Assembly (NCBI GenBank): GCA_903899985.1
Contig: CAIULL010000068.1
Coordinates: forward strand, 1-47,901
DNA: 47,901 nucleotides
Reading direction: 5' to 3'
DNA from: an uncultured Schlesneria sp.
GTDB lineage: Bacteria; Planctomycetota; Planctomycetia; Planctomycetales; Planctomycetaceae
Shown: piece by piece, positions 26,779-36,778 of the stretch
Layout of the letters: the number at the start of each line of letters is the position of its first letter
Position numbering within the stretch: the stretch's first letter is position 1
Program-made: the position numbers and the translations under genes
Notes under the pieces: model-generated
Databases searched by the model: none
What the model was told of the DNA's origin: nothing
What the model saw: only the letters and a program-made list of their open reading frames with translations

Positions 26779-27759
26779 ATGCCCTCATTGATCGAGTCGT
26801 ACGAATACTGTCATGAACTGACCCAGCGTACCGCGCATAACTTTCGATTTTCGTTTCTGACTCTTCCACCTGATAAACGTCGAGCCATGGATGCGCTTTA
26901 TGCGTTTAACCGCATCACTGACGATTTAGGGGACGAAGAAGATGTCGCAATCGAACTACGGCGAACCCGGTTGGCTGCCTGGCGTGAATCGCTTCGGTTT
27001 GTTTTGAAGATTCGAGCTGGTCATGATGGACAATGGGTGCCGGGGACAAACGTAACCGGATTAGCAGACGGGATGAATCCCACCCTGCGAATACATCATG
27101 GAGAGCAAAGCAGCTCACCAGGAACAGACGTTATCGGCACGTTTTCAGATCACCCGGCTCATGCCGCAATTGCCGATACGGTAGCCCAATACAAGATCCC
27201 TCACGAATACCTTTTCGACGTCATCGATGGCGTGGAAATGGATCTGTACCCGAGCGAGGTTGCTACGTTCGACGATCTTCAACGTTACTGTTACCACGTC
27301 GCTGGTGCCGTGGGTTTATGTTGTATTCATATCTGGGGGTTCCGTGATGACAAAGCGATCCCTCTGGCGACCGATTGTGGGCTGGCGCTGCAGCTGACAA
27401 ATATCCTGCGAGACATTGGCGAAGACGCTGATGTCGGTCGAATCTACCTGCCGCGCGAAGAGCTGGACCGTTTTGGATATTCACCCGACGATCTTCGCAA
27501 CCATGTGATGAATGACCAGTTTCTCAGTTTGATGCGATTCCAGACTGAGCGGGCGAAATCCTTTTACGCCAGAGCCGAGCAATTGTTTGATTATCTGGAA
27601 CCGGCAGGGAAACCGATTCTCAGAGCGATGATCGACATCTATGGAGGACTATTGCGTGAAATCGAACGTCGCAACTTCGACGTTTACTCAAAACGCGTAT
27701 CGCTGCCAAAATGGAAAAAGTTATGGTACGCGACTCGGGCAATGATTTTTTCGAGGTGA
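26779..27759 (+). CDS. hpnD: HpnD, presqualene diphosphate synthase
   Basis: 326 residues of the squalene/phytoene synthase family. First aspartate-rich site NRITDDLGDEEDV (DDLGDE), second site LQLTNILRDIGEDADVGRIY followed by LPREELDRFGY. The N-terminal RTAHNFRFSFLTLP and the NILRDIGEDA form identify it as HpnD rather than HpnC. It condenses two farnesyl diphosphates to presqualene diphosphate, the substrate of HpnC. An insert of about 40 residues between the two sites (around 80-125, rich in Gly, Asn and Ser) is longer than usual. It sits 164 bp after the surface-protein gene and is separated from hpnC by accessory DNA. Confidence 0.9.
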   Translation: MPSLIESYEYCHELTQRTAHNFRFSFLTLPPDKRRAMDALYAFNRITDDLGDEEDVAIELRRTRLAAWRESLRFVLKIRAGHDGQWVPGTNVTGLADGMNPTLRIHHGEQSSSPGTDVIGTFSDHPAHAAIADTVAQYKIPHEYLFDVIDGVEMDLYPSEVATFDDLQRYCYHVAGAVGLCCIHIWGFRDDKAIPLATDCGLALQLTNILRDIGEDADVGRIYLPREELDRFGYSPDDLRNHVMNDQFLSLMRFQTERAKSFYARAEQLFDYLEPAGKPILRAMIDIYGGLLREIERRNFDVYSKRVSLPKWKKLWYATRAMIFSR

Positions 27760-27793
27760 CACGTTCAAGAGAAGAATTTGGAACGCTACTCTG

Positions 27794-27892
27794 CACTAAT
27801 CTTCGCTAATCAGATCTAAGAAGACACGAGAGTCGAATTCCGTGCGGTGAATTCGTTTTTCTAATATTCGTGCAAATTAGTGAAGATTAGTG
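27794..27892. repeat. CACTAAT-type hairpin element
   Basis: Inverted arms CACTAATCTTCGCTAAT (27794-27810) and ATTAGTGAAGATTAGTG (27876-27892) match at 16 of 17 positions. A smaller palindrome with two GAATTC words sits in the loop. It lies between the convergent hpnD and aminotransferase genes, where it could also serve as a two-way terminator. Confidence 0.8.
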
Positions 27893-27927
27893 TTTCCACT
27901 TCTTAGCCTGATTCGTTTTTTTTGAAT

Positions 27928-29037
27928 TTAACTTCGAGCAAGGCGTTTGAGGACTTCGACGCCGCGTTCCAATGTTGCCTTCTCGGCTGCAAAGCTGACA
28001 CGGAAGTGCGTGTCTTTTTGACTGAAGACTTCGCCGGGAATCACCAGCAGTCCGTTTTCGATCGCTCGCTTGGTAAATTCGGACCCGGTACCGCGAGGTG
28101 ACTTGATGAACATATAGAACGCTCCACCACTCCCACGAATTTCGTAGTCATTCCCCAGTTCATTTAAAAGGAATTGGCGGTTCTTCGCGTAATCAGCCAC
28201 ACGATCACTTACATCGCATTCCAGTGCAGCCAGCCCCGCCCATTGCACGGGTTGCGGCGCACAGACAAAGGTAAACTGCTGCAGCTTGATCATTTGCTGA
28301 ATGATATGAGCAGGCCCATGTGCGAATCCCAACCTCAATCCTGTCATCGAGTGGGACTTGCTGAACCCGTCGATCACAACTGTCTGATCATTCCATCGGG
28401 CTGGACTGACGAACGGACGTTCGTAACTGAAAACGCGATAGATTTCGTCACTGATCAGACAGACGTTTTTCTCTGCCGCAAGTTGGGCAAGTCCTTTCAT
28501 TTCCTCTTCGGTCGCGACATAGCCCGTCGGATTACAGGGGCTGTTGCAGAGGATGACTTTTGTTTTTGGCGTGATTGCATCACGGACTTTGTTCAGGTCG
28601 ATTCGGAAATCTGGATACGTGTCAATCTGTCGGCAAGTCCCTCCCGCGAGAGTGACGAGATGCTTGTACATGACAAACCATGGGTCAAAGGCGACAACCT
28701 CGTCACCAGGGTTCACCAGAACCGACAGTGCCAGAAGCAACCCACCGCTGGTTCCACTCGTGATGAACGTTTGTCGGTCGGAATGGCCAAGTTCCGCAGT
28801 CACGCGTGACTGCAGCGCATCACGAAGTGGCGGAATCCCCTGCGTGACGGAATAGACGTTCTTACCCGCCTCCACCGCAGAAATCAGCGCCTGTTTCACA
28901 CTCGGGGGAGTATCGAAGTGCGGTTGCCCGATGCTGAGATTAATCGGGTTCTTCATCGTCGCCGCAAGGTCGAACACCTTGCGGATTCCTGAGGCATCGA
29001 TCTGATGCATCCGGTCGGCAATCCAGGATTCTGACAT
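27928..29037 (-). CDS. Class I/II PLP-dependent aminotransferase
   Basis: 369 residues of the aspartate aminotransferase superfamily (fold type I). Landmarks are LSIGQPHFDTPP, YSVTQGIPPLRDAL, the NSPCNPTGYV substrate-binding motif, LISDEIYRVFSY, and the PLP lysine in DGFSKSHSMTGLRLGF, with GGAFYMF and FRVSFA near the C-terminus carrying the carboxylate-binding Arg. It would transfer an amino group between an amino acid (Asp, aromatic or similar) and 2-oxoglutarate. The exact substrate cannot be read from the sequence. Slightly short for the family but complete. It is followed by a hairpin element and converges on hpnD. The ATG start gives the usual WIADRMHQIDASGIRKV opening. Confidence 0.92.
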   Translation of the reverse strand: MSESWIADRMHQIDASGIRKVFDLAATMKNPINLSIGQPHFDTPPSVKQALISAVEAGKNVYSVTQGIPPLRDALQSRVTAELGHSDRQTFITSGTSGGLLLALSVLVNPGDEVVAFDPWFVMYKHLVTLAGGTCRQIDTYPDFRIDLNKVRDAITPKTKVILCNSPCNPTGYVATEEEMKGLAQLAAEKNVCLISDEIYRVFSYERPFVSPARWNDQTVVIDGFSKSHSMTGLRLGFAHGPAHIIQQMIKLQQFTFVCAPQPVQWAGLAALECDVSDRVADYAKNRQFLLNELGNDYEIRGSGGAFYMFIKSPRGTGSEFTKRAIENGLLVIPGEVFSQKDTHFRVSFAAEKATLERGVEVLKRLARS

Positions 29038-29162
29038 ATTTCGATTTCAGCTTTTGGAACACAGTGCTCAACTCGACCTTCTGCGGAAAGCCGAAGAGGG
29101 TTAGCAGGATAACCGATGCGGGTGGCGTTGCCGAGTGAATTCAGGGTATCAAAAGAAAAAGA

Positions 29163-29192
29163 CACGGCATTGGAGAAGACTCCAATACCGTG
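29163..29192 (-). terminator. Intrinsic terminator for the membrane ATPase gene
   Basis: Stem CACGGTATTGGAG / CTCCAATGCCGTG (12 of 13 pairs, 4-base loop) read on the minus strand, followed at once by TCTTTTTCTTTT. It lies about 105 bases beyond the stop codon of the minus-strand ATPase gene and upstream of the aminotransferase gene, separating the two transcripts. Confidence 0.8.
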
Positions 29193-29298
29193 GCACTCTG
29201 GTCTGATACTGTTTTAAAGAATTTTTACAGCTTTACCTCAGGCTGCGACAGTGCAATACAAAGGTCTCTTGCTGTCGCCTCAGGTTATCTGGTCTGGA

Positions 29299-30795
29299 TC
29301 AACCCGTTCCCAGACCGCGGTCGTAAGCTTCGAGGTCTCGCATGTAAACTGCGAGCGTCGACTGGAGGGTTTCGCGATTGATCTTCCATTGTGGAGACTC
29401 ATCCGTATATCGATGGCAGTGTTCGACGAGTAATCGATGAATGAATTTGAACAGGTGGCGAGGAACACGCAACCGGGCAAGTGTCGCGACAAGCTCTGAT
29501 TCACTGATCGAATCTTCAAACCAGTTCTTGATCGATACCGACTTATCCGATTCCTTTGCACAGGCTCGGGCCCGATCGTTAGCCAGATCGAATAACGATT
29601 CCCCGGTCCATTCCAGAGTCCGAATCAGATTCTGCTTATCGAGTCGTGATTTTTCATAAAACTCTTTGTCTTCTCGAGTCAGGTAATAGCTGACTTCGAC
29701 CGGCAGCAAAAGTTTAAAGCCAATACCTGCGTGCTTCAGGAACTTGTTGTCAAACATTGACCACAACAAGGCCTTCATTCGTTCGGGCGAGCCGTTGATC
29801 AGATGCGGTTCGTCAACACGGTCAACCAGAACAGTGATCGAATCGAAACCGAGAGATTCGAGGATATTCTGCAGCTTCGTCAATAATTCGTACCGATCAT
29901 CGCTTCTTTCACGCGCCGGAATCGGCTGACCGAGCAGATCCTTGGGATCAAAGTTTGAAAGAATCGAACGTAACTGATTCACTGGTCGATCGAGTACTCG
30001 AATCTGTCGAGAGACTTTCCAGGCCAACAGCCCCATTTTTGATTGATGCCACAACCATGGAGCCCAACCCGCCAGCAGGACGAGCCATGGCCAGAAGTGT
30101 CCCAGTTGTGGCAATTTCTCGAGGTAGGCAAGAAGCCCGAACAGCACAGCCGTCGTTGTGACCCCGATCGAGAAATCACAATAGCTTCGCCAGTTGGAGA
30201 GACCTAATTTGCGGCGGAGACTGACCCAGCGATGCTGCTGGGCATTGTCGCTGCTGTGGTCATAGAACGAGGCGAGCAGCAAGAGGTCTCTCTTGTTGGT
30301 GGGTGTCAGGCTCGGCACCTTCTCCGAAGCAACCTGAAACGGCCCGACGTCACCATTACTTTTTCCGGCAATAATGTCGTCGACCAGATTTGTTGTCGCG
30401 AGCGAAAGGATGCAGTCAATATGGTCCCATAACCGCCATTTTGACAAGGTTTTTTCGGGACGTGCGCCGGCCCAGCCAACCTTCTCATTAAACGAGTCGA
30501 GGAATGGATTGAAGTCATCGTAGTCGACAATAAAAACTCGGTGATCAGGATGCTCTTTATTGTATTTTGAGGTCGATTCGACGATCTGCAGACGAAGAGC
30601 AGTTTTACCGCTCCCCTTTTCACCAAAAACGACAGCCGTTGATGGAGTTGCCGGATCACCATAAATCTTTTCCCAAGCCGGATGGAATGTGCCATCGGCA
30701 CCGAGCTTTTGGAAAAGAGGATCGGTTTGGGCATCTTCCTGACTGAACGGGTTCTGAGTAAGGCCGTGGTGTTCAAGAAAAAGTTGGACTTTCAT
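29299..30795 (-). CDS. KAP-like membrane P-loop NTPase
   Basis: 498 residues. A Walker A motif GEKGSGKT lies at 58-65 and a Walker B-like strand SITVLVDRVDEP at about 319-330. Between them sit two hydrophobic segments (about 209-226, and 234-250, WPWLVLLAGWAPWLW). Membrane helices inserted between Walker A and B are the hallmark of KAP-family NTPases, so I place it there or close to it. The opening FLEHHGLTQNPFSQ resembles the start of ExeA-type AAA ATPases. The last 130 residues are helical and carry no motif I know. KAP proteins are often linked to signalling or phage defence, but no partner gene is adjacent. The start is supported by GGAAGAA 5 bases upstream. Confidence 0.72.
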   Translation of the reverse strand: MKVQLFLEHHGLTQNPFSQEDAQTDPLFQKLGADGTFHPAWEKIYGDPATPSTAVVFGEKGSGKTALRLQIVESTSKYNKEHPDHRVFIVDYDDFNPFLDSFNEKVGWAGARPEKTLSKWRLWDHIDCILSLATTNLVDDIIAGKSNGDVGPFQVASEKVPSLTPTNKRDLLLLASFYDHSSDNAQQHRWVSLRRKLGLSNWRSYCDFSIGVTTTAVLFGLLAYLEKLPQLGHFWPWLVLLAGWAPWLWHQSKMGLLAWKVSRQIRVLDRPVNQLRSILSNFDPKDLLGQPIPARERSDDRYELLTKLQNILESLGFDSITVLVDRVDEPHLINGSPERMKALLWSMFDNKFLKHAGIGFKLLLPVEVSYYLTREDKEFYEKSRLDKQNLIRTLEWTGESLFDLANDRARACAKESDKSVSIKNWFEDSISESELVATLARLRVPRHLFKFIHRLLVEHCHRYTDESPQWKINRETLQSTLAVYMRDLEAYDRGLGTG

Positions 30796-31280
30796 CGGTT
30801 CTTCCGTGGCAAATCCCGGTTTCGCCGGAGCTGATCAGGCGAATCGGAACACGAGGGTGAAATTGTCAAAATCCTTTGGTCTCGGCCTGCCTGAAGCAAT
30901 CGATCTCACACCGACCGCGTCCGCGGCACAACGGAAGGCAAACCGTGACACTGAAGACTCTAAGCGCGAAACATCGCGTCGTCCACCCAGTCTGCCGAGA
31001 TTCGATATTTACGAATTTTTTGTGAAGCCTTCAGGTATCGTCTTGTGCCACTGCGTGAAAGTCCCTGACCAAGCAGCGTTCCTCGATTTTGATTTAAAAA
31101 GGGACGAAGATACTTGGTCGAAAAGATCTGCGATGCCGCGGCTGGGATCTCCGACCAAGCCCGGTTCCTTTGCTTCGCCGATGTGAACATCTAGAATCCC
31201 TGATGAAAAGTTCGTACTCGACCGACTGTCAGTACGCGATTGGAACTTGTTCGAACCCCAGCCTTCTTCAGGAGAGTATC
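30796..31280. other. 485 bp divergent intergenic region
   Basis: Lies between the minus-strand ATPase gene and sodA, so it should contain both promoters. A 126-codon open frame (30806-31186, GTG start) has no recognisable motif and low-complexity composition; I do not call it a gene. No tRNA or other RNA was recognised. Confidence 0.4.
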
Positions 31281-31892
31281 ATGGCCTTTGTACTGCCACC
31301 GCTTCCGTACGCTACGAACGCATTGGAACCGTTTATCGATGCGAAGACGATGGAGATTCATCACGGCAAGCACCACCAGGCTTACATCAACAACGCAAAC
31401 GCGAAGCTCGAAGGACATCCTGCCCTCGCGAGCAAATCGGCCGAAGAGATCATCAGCAATCTGGCCTCTGTCCCCGAAGATATCCGTACCGTGATTCGTA
31501 ATAACGCCGGTGGTCATGCAAATCACTCGCTGTTCTGGACGATTCTCGCCCCACATACAGGCGTTGAGCCAACAGGCGATCTGGCCGCTGCGATCAACAG
31601 CACATTCGGATCATTCGCATCCTTTAAAGAAAAATTCGCGGCTGCAGCGACAACGCGATTTGGCAGCGGATGGGCCTGGTTGTCTTACGACAAGGGCAAG
31701 CTGGTCATCGAAAGCACCCCGAATCAGGACAGTCCGTTGATGGAAGGGCGTACGCCACTGCTGGGACTGGATGTGTGGGAACACGCCTACTACCTTCATT
31801 ATCAGAACAAACGTCCTGATTACATCGCCGCCTTCTGGAACATCGTGAATTGGCCAGAAGTCGCTCGCCGTTACGCGGAAGCGAAGAAATAA
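31281..31892 (+). CDS. sodA: Superoxide dismutase, Mn type
   Basis: 203 residues. It converts superoxide to hydrogen peroxide and oxygen. Metal ligands of the Fe/Mn family are all visible: H27 ([12 protein letters not shown]), H82 ([10 protein letters not shown]), D164 and H168 ([20 protein letters not shown]). The active-site Gln is in the C-terminal half ([10 protein letters not shown]149) and Gly occupies the position that carries Gln in Fe enzymes, so the Mn (or cambialistic) form is favoured. No signal peptide, hence cytoplasmic. ATG 31281 is chosen over earlier in-frame starts: AGGAGA lies 7 bases upstream and the protein then begins as usual, [17 protein letters not shown] hairpin follows the gene. 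Confidence 0.96.
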   Translation: MAFVLPPLPYATNALEPFIDAKTMEIHHGKHHQAYINNANAKLEGHPALASKSAEEIISNLASVPEDIRTVIRNNAGGHANHSLFWTILAPHTGVEPTGDLAAAINSTFGSFASFKEKFAAAATTRFGSGWAWLSYDKGKLVIESTPNQDSPLMEGRTPLLGLDVWEHAYYLHYQNKRPDYIAAFWNIVNWPEVARRYAEAKK

Positions 31893-31922
31893 GTGATTGG
31901 CGATTGATTGAATCGAAATCTG

Positions 31923-31952
31923 GCACGCTTGCCCCTTGTCGGCCAAGCGTGC
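31923..31952 (+). terminator. Hairpin terminator after sodA
   Basis: Perfect 9 bp stem GCACGCTTG / CAAGCGTGC with a 12-base loop, followed by TCTTTCGTAATTTC. About 30 bases after the sodA stop codon. The T-run is imperfect. Confidence 0.6.
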
Positions 31953-32074
31953 TCTTTCGTAATTTCTCTTCCGGTGGCGTCGACAGCAACTTAGAATCTG
32001 ACATCCGCTGAAACGAAAATTGGAGTCGCTTCGACGGGTGTTGGTAAACGGACTCTGCAAAGGCAGGATGCGAC

Positions 32075-34669
32075 ATGCAACAAATTCGAATTGACCGATG
32101 GTTCGTGATCGTCTTGATGATCAGCCTGGCATTCATGGCTGATGAAGCCCGAAGAATCGATGCTCAGGATTCAAATCCGGGCACCAAGGCAAAACCACGT
32201 GCAAACCGTCTGGCGAAAGAAAGCAGTCCGTACCTGCTGCTGCATGCACACAACCCCGTCGACTGGTATCCGTGGGGGCCTGAGGCCTTTGAAAAAGCGA
32301 AAAAAGAGGGAAAGCTGATCTTTCTTTCGGTCGGATACAGCAGTTGCTACTGGTGCCACGTCATGGAGCGAAACGTCTTCACGAACGAGGCCATTGCAAA
32401 AACTCTGAACGAAAACTTTGTCTGCATTAAAGTGGATCGCGAAGAGCGACCCGATATCGACGACATCTATATGACGGCCCTGCAGGTTTATTACCAGATG
32501 ATCGGCTCACCGTCGAACGGTGGTTGGCCGCTGTCAATTTTTATGACTCCTGAAGGTAAGCCGGTCGCTGGAGGGACCTATTTCCCGCCCGAAGATATCA
32601 ACGGCAGTCAGGGCTTCACATCGGTCCTCGATCGACTGATGGACTTGTGGAAAAACAAACATGATCAGATGGAAGGAAATGCAGAGATCCTCGCCAAGGA
32701 AACACGGCGGCTGATGCGACCCAAGGTTTCATTGAAGCAGGTACCGGTCGATGAAAAGCTGGTGGAAACGGCGTTTTTAGCCATAAGTTCAAGTTTTGAT
32801 CCTGAATTCGGCGGAATTGATTTCAATCCCAAGCGACCTGACGGACCAAAATTTCCAACCCCCACCAAGCTCACTTTTATCCAACACTCGCTTCAACAAA
32901 CGCCCAATGCAGAGACTGAAGAGCAATTGGACCTGACGTTGATGCAGATCGCTTGTGGCGGAATTAGAGACCATGTCGGAGGTGGTTTCCATCGCTATTC
33001 GGTAGACCGCCGCTGGGATGTCCCGCATTTTGAAAAGATGCTTTACGATCAGGCACAACTCGCGGACGTCTACGTCGAAGCCTATCGCGCGACGTCTGAG
33101 CCACCAAACAAGCCAAGATCCTTTTATAAACAAGTGGCAGAAGAACTATTTCAGTTCGTCACAAGAGAAATGACCTCACCCGATGGAGGCTTTTATTCGG
33201 CTCTTGACGCAGAAACTGATGGAATCGAGGGGGAATATTTCGTCTGGGACGCAACCGAAATTGATAAAGTCCTGGGCGCCGCGGCAAAACCTTTTAAAGA
33301 AGCGTTTCGCGTCAAGGACCTATCTGACTTTGAACACGGAAACGTACTCAGGCTGTCTCCCAGACGCCTGCCTCAGCCAGCGTCACCTGTCACAGACGTT
33401 TCAGAAAAAACACCGATCGGCTCAGAACGCGATGAATTTTCACTTTCGCGTCAAAAGCTTCTGGAGGTTCGCAACAAACGCAAACGACCCTTACGCGATG
33501 AAAAGATTTTAACCTGCTGGAACGGGTTAATGATCGGTGCCTACGCCCGCGCAGCAGGCCCGCTTCAACATCCCGAATATATTGCGATCGCGGAAAAAGC
33601 AGCGAACTTCTTGCTTTCAAACGCGCGTGATCCGCAAGGACGATTGTTGCATACCTACACGAACGGGCAGGCAAAGCTCAATGCCTATCTTGATGATTAC
33701 GCGTTTTTCATCGATGGATTGCTGGCATTGCATGACGCAACCGATGACGCCAAGTGGCTGAAAACGGCAAAGCAGTTGCAAGATGAGCAACTTCGATCGT
33801 TTCTCGACGAAACCAATGGTGGTTTCTTTTTCACACCCCACCATCACGAAGAGTTATTGGCGAGAACAAAGAATTCCTATGACGGTGTTTTACCCGCTGG
33901 TAACAGTGTCAGCGCACGAAACCTGATTAAACTGGCTAAGCTGACAGGGATCAGCGCTTACCGCGAGGAAGCACGCGCAACAATCGAATTATTCGCGTCA
34001 AACATCGAACAAACTCCACGTGGTTTGGCCAATCTGGCTTTGGCGGCGAGGGAATTATTGGAGTCAGAAACCGGTGCAAAGGGTGCCTCAAGCAACGAGC
34101 GCAGTCAGGTCATTCCTGCAAGTGGTTCGGATCAAAAGAAAGTGGCCAATGAGCCGCTGGTGGTTTTTGCCGACAGTAAGGTCCAGAAAAATGACGAACT
34201 GGTGACGGGGCGAGCGTATCTCTCAACCGATAAGTTACCAGCGGGAAGCACGTGCAAATTGATCGTCCTCCTCGATGTGAAAGAAGGTTGGCACATCAAC
34301 CAGAATCCCCCGATGCCAGACCATCTGATCCCCACAAAAATTGGCGCCAAATCCAAACTGAGCGTGAAATTATCGGACCTTAAATATCCAGAAGGACACG
34401 GATTCAAATTTGATGGCGAAGAAATGGAAGCGATGGTCTACGAGGGAGAAGTTGCTATTCGAGGAACCCTGACAGTGCCAGAATCGGCTGCAGGACAGTC
34501 AGACGAACTGGAAATCACGATCACATACCAAGCCTGCAACGATACGGGTTGCCGCCCACCAAAAACGATCAAATTGACGAATAAACTATCGGTGTCAAAT
34601 CGCGGCGAAACTGTCAAATCGGTTAATGTTCGATTGTTTAAAGAATCGCCAAAAGCGAATAAACAATGA
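32075..34669 (+). CDS. Exported YyaL/DUF255 thioredoxin-fold protein fused to a DsbD-N-like domain
   Basis: 864 residues. An N-terminal hydrophobic signal ([17 protein letters not shown]) suggests export. Residues about 45-200 form the DUF255 thioredoxin-like domain ([31 protein letters not shown] with C91/C94, [22 protein letters not shown]). Residues about 200-670 follow the YyaL/SPATA20 pattern of an alpha/alpha barrel ([57 protein letters not shown]). The last 140 residues resemble the DsbD N-terminal (alpha) domain, with GWHINQNPP and the cysteine pair in [12 protein letters not shown] (C821/C826). YyaL proteins have no firm function. Joining one to a DsbD-N-like domain suggests a role in periplasmic thiol redox chemistry. 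Confidence 0.88.
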   Translation: MQQIRIDRWFVIVLMISLAFMADEARRIDAQDSNPGTKAKPRANRLAKESSPYLLLHAHNPVDWYPWGPEAFEKAKKEGKLIFLSVGYSSCYWCHVMERNVFTNEAIAKTLNENFVCIKVDREERPDIDDIYMTALQVYYQMIGSPSNGGWPLSIFMTPEGKPVAGGTYFPPEDINGSQGFTSVLDRLMDLWKNKHDQMEGNAEILAKETRRLMRPKVSLKQVPVDEKLVETAFLAISSSFDPEFGGIDFNPKRPDGPKFPTPTKLTFIQHSLQQTPNAETEEQLDLTLMQIACGGIRDHVGGGFHRYSVDRRWDVPHFEKMLYDQAQLADVYVEAYRATSEPPNKPRSFYKQVAEELFQFVTREMTSPDGGFYSALDAETDGIEGEYFVWDATEIDKVLGAAAKPFKEAFRVKDLSDFEHGNVLRLSPRRLPQPASPVTDVSEKTPIGSERDEFSLSRQKLLEVRNKRKRPLRDEKILTCWNGLMIGAYARAAGPLQHPEYIAIAEKAANFLLSNARDPQGRLLHTYTNGQAKLNAYLDDYAFFIDGLLALHDATDDAKWLKTAKQLQDEQLRSFLDETNGGFFFTPHHHEELLARTKNSYDGVLPAGNSVSARNLIKLAKLTGISAYREEARATIELFASNIEQTPRGLANLALAARELLESETGAKGASSNERSQVIPASGSDQKKVANEPLVVFADSKVQKNDELVTGRAYLSTDKLPAGSTCKLIVLLDVKEGWHINQNPPMPDHLIPTKIGAKSKLSVKLSDLKYPEGHGFKFDGEEMEAMVYEGEVAIRGTLTVPESAAGQSDELEITITYQACNDTGCRPPKTIKLTNKLSVSNRGETVKSVNVRLFKESPKANKQ

Positions 34670-34680
34670 TTTCTTAAACT

Positions 34681-34705
34681 TAGCGGCAGCTTCCAGTCGC
34701 CGCTA
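34681..34705 (+). terminator. Small hairpin after the YyaL gene
   Basis: TAGCGGC / GCCGCTA with an 11-base loop, 12 bases after the stop codon. No T-run directly behind, so a weak terminator at best. Confidence 0.35.
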
Positions 34706-34891
34706 TCCGGCGTTATTTGAATGCCTGAATTGACCAACAATTAACCAACCCACGGCAGCGTGAAAGCCACAAAATCTTTCTGCGGGGGCGGGAAGCCTCC
34801 GCGACGCGAAGCGGCCAACGAACGGCAATCAAACCGTAATAACAGACTGAAAACAGACTGAAATTCGAAACAAAACCTCAAAGTGGATACT

Positions 34892-35980
34892 ATGGAGTCA
34901 TTAGTGTCCAAAACGATCGAACCGCGGACGGGAAAATTCCTTCTGGCGATCGAATCGTCTTGCGATGAAACGGCAGCCGCCGTCATCGATCGCGATCGTC
35001 GAGTGCTCTCCAGCGTTGTTGCCACACAGCACGAATTGCACGAACGCTTCGGTGGAGTTGTTCCCGAGATCGCATCACGCGCACACGTCGAACGAATTCT
35101 CCCCGTCATTGATGAAGCCCTGCGTCGTGCCAATCTCGGTCTGGCTGACCTCGACGCAATTGCGGTTGCGACGCATCCAGGCCTGGTCGGCTCGTTGCTG
35201 GTCGGATTGACTGCGGCCAAGACGTTGGCTCTGGTTTTGGATATCCCGCTGTTATCGATCAACCATATTGAAGCGCATATTTACGCCTGCCGGATGGCTG
35301 CCGGCCGTGACGTGTTTCCGGCTGTCGGATTCGTTGTCAGCGGCGGTCATTCCAATCTGTATGATTGCGTTTCACCTGTTGAGTTTGAGTTGCTTGGTTC
35401 AACTACCGACGATGCAGCGGGCGAGGCGTTTGACAAAGTGGCACAGATCCTTGGCCTGGAATATCCCGGCGGACCGCAAATCGAAGTGATTGCAAGCAAA
35501 GGGAATCCCAAAGCCATTCATTTCCCCCGAACGTTTCTTAACGATGCAAGACTTGATTTCAGTTTCAGCGGCCTCAAGACAGCCGTGCTTTACGCAGCAA
35601 AAGGTACACCGGGTGCACGGGCGCAACCACAGCCATTGACTCCACAGCGGATCGCAGATCTCGCAGCCAGCTTTCAAGCCGCAGTGATTGATATTCTGAT
35701 CGGAAAATGCGATCAAGCGATTCGCCGCACGGGTAGAAATACGTTGCTGGTAGGAGGTGGCGTCGCGGCGAATTCGCTTTTCCGGCAGCGGCTCATTGAA
35801 CTCGCCAGTGATCGCAAAATCGAATTGATTATTGCCGAACGTGAACATTGCACGGATAACGCCGCCATGGGTGCACTTGGCTGGGAATTATGGGAGCGAG
35901 GCCTGGCTTCACCCTTGGATCTGGACGTGAAACCAGGTCTCGTTCGGAAAAAAGCACCAGCGAAACCCGAGGTCATCTGA
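34892..35980 (+). CDS. tsaD: TsaD, tRNA threonylcarbamoyladenosine transferase
   Basis: 362 residues of the Kae1/TsaD family. It transfers the threonylcarbamoyl group from TC-AMP to adenosine 37 of ANN-reading tRNAs, working with TsaB and TsaE (neither gene is here). Visible signatures are [13 protein letters not shown] near the N-terminus, [32 protein letters not shown], the metal-binding NHIEAHIYA (H125, H129), [29 protein letters not shown], and [11 protein letters not shown]. Length is normal for the bacterial enzyme (about 340). ATG 34892 is preferred, although a GTG three codons upstream is also open. It stands alone, with 186 bp before the next gene. Confidence 0.95.
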   Translation: MESLVSKTIEPRTGKFLLAIESSCDETAAAVIDRDRRVLSSVVATQHELHERFGGVVPEIASRAHVERILPVIDEALRRANLGLADLDAIAVATHPGLVGSLLVGLTAAKTLALVLDIPLLSINHIEAHIYACRMAAGRDVFPAVGFVVSGGHSNLYDCVSPVEFELLGSTTDDAAGEAFDKVAQILGLEYPGGPQIEVIASKGNPKAIHFPRTFLNDARLDFSFSGLKTAVLYAAKGTPGARAQPQPLTPQRIADLAASFQAAVIDILIGKCDQAIRRTGRNTLLVGGGVAANSLFRQRLIELASDRKIELIIAEREHCTDNAAMGALGWELWERGLASPLDLDVKPGLVRKKAPAKPEVI

Positions 35981-36166
35981 CCAGACACGATTGAAGAAGG
36001 TGTCGTGATCCAAATAACGAAGTGACGTCTTTTTCCCCGTAAAACGATCTGGTCTGAGGTAATTTTTCTGACTGCGATTGACGAACAATTCGGCCTTCGA
36101 CGAAACTCTCAGCCGACGGATCTTTTCGAGTGACGTCTGCCAAAAAAACTCCGTAGAAGAATAAAC

Positions 36167-36775
36167 ATGCTCGGTACAGAACTGACTCCATCCCAATATC
36201 TCAAGCGATGTGCTGAAGTCTTCGAAACACTGGATGTTTCCCAGATTGAAGGCCTCGCCAATGATATTTACGCGGCTTACGAAGAGGGGCGATTTGTATT
36301 CCTGGTCGGGAACGGTGGGAGTGGTTCCAACTGCTCGCACTTCGCCGAAGACCTGGGTAAAAGCACGCTCGACCGAAAAGATTTCAATAACGATTCGGTC
36401 AAGCGACTGAAGGTACTCAGCCTGACTGATAACACACCATATATTCTGGCATGGGGCAACGACGAAGGATTCGACCAGGTCTTCGTCCAACAACTGAAAA
36501 ACTTTGCCTCGCCTGGCGACGTCTTAATTGCCATCAGCGGCAGCGGAAACAGCCCTAATATCCTGAACGCGGTTGATTGGGCGAATCGCAAGGGGTTGAC
36601 CACCTGGGGAATCACCGGCTATTCAGGTGGTAAATTAAAATCACTGGGTAAGAAGAATCTGCACGTTCCTCTCAATGACATGGGGATGGTCGAATCAGTT
36701 CATCTTGTCGCTTTCCACTGGATCTTGAACGACATCCACGGCCGAATTAACAAAGTTGGACGATACAAGAACTAG
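36167..36775 (+). CDS. gmhA: SIS-domain protein, GmhA-like phosphoheptose isomerase
   Basis: 202 residues forming one SIS domain. Phosphate-binding motifs [18 protein letters not shown] and [11 protein letters not shown] match GmhA, the sedoheptulose 7-phosphate isomerase that starts ADP-heptose synthesis for lipopolysaccharide. The C-terminal [19 protein letters not shown] is a GmhA-type helix. Between the two motifs the sequence [18 protein letters not shown] is a little different from the classic enzyme, so a related SIS isomerase is possible. It is the first gene of a tight operon: rfbC starts 3 bases after its stop codon, which supports a role in nucleotide-sugar or surface-glycan synthesis. 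Confidence 0.82.
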   Translation: MLGTELTPSQYLKRCAEVFETLDVSQIEGLANDIYAAYEEGRFVFLVGNGGSGSNCSHFAEDLGKSTLDRKDFNNDSVKRLKVLSLTDNTPYILAWGNDEGFDQVFVQQLKNFASPGDVLIAISGSGNSPNILNAVDWANRKGLTTWGITGYSGGKLKSLGKKNLHVPLNDMGMVESVHLVAFHWILNDIHGRINKVGRYKN

Positions 36776-36778
36776 ATT

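Noticed and set aside
30806-31186. 126-codon frame between the membrane ATPase and sodA
   Set aside because: Starts 11 bases from a divergent gene with a GTG, shows no motif or domain, and overlaps the region expected to hold two promoters.
29299-31892. Idea that the KAP-like ATPase and sodA form a defence island
   Set aside because: No nuclease, toxin or other effector gene is adjacent, and sodA is an ordinary housekeeping gene with its own ribosome site and terminator.
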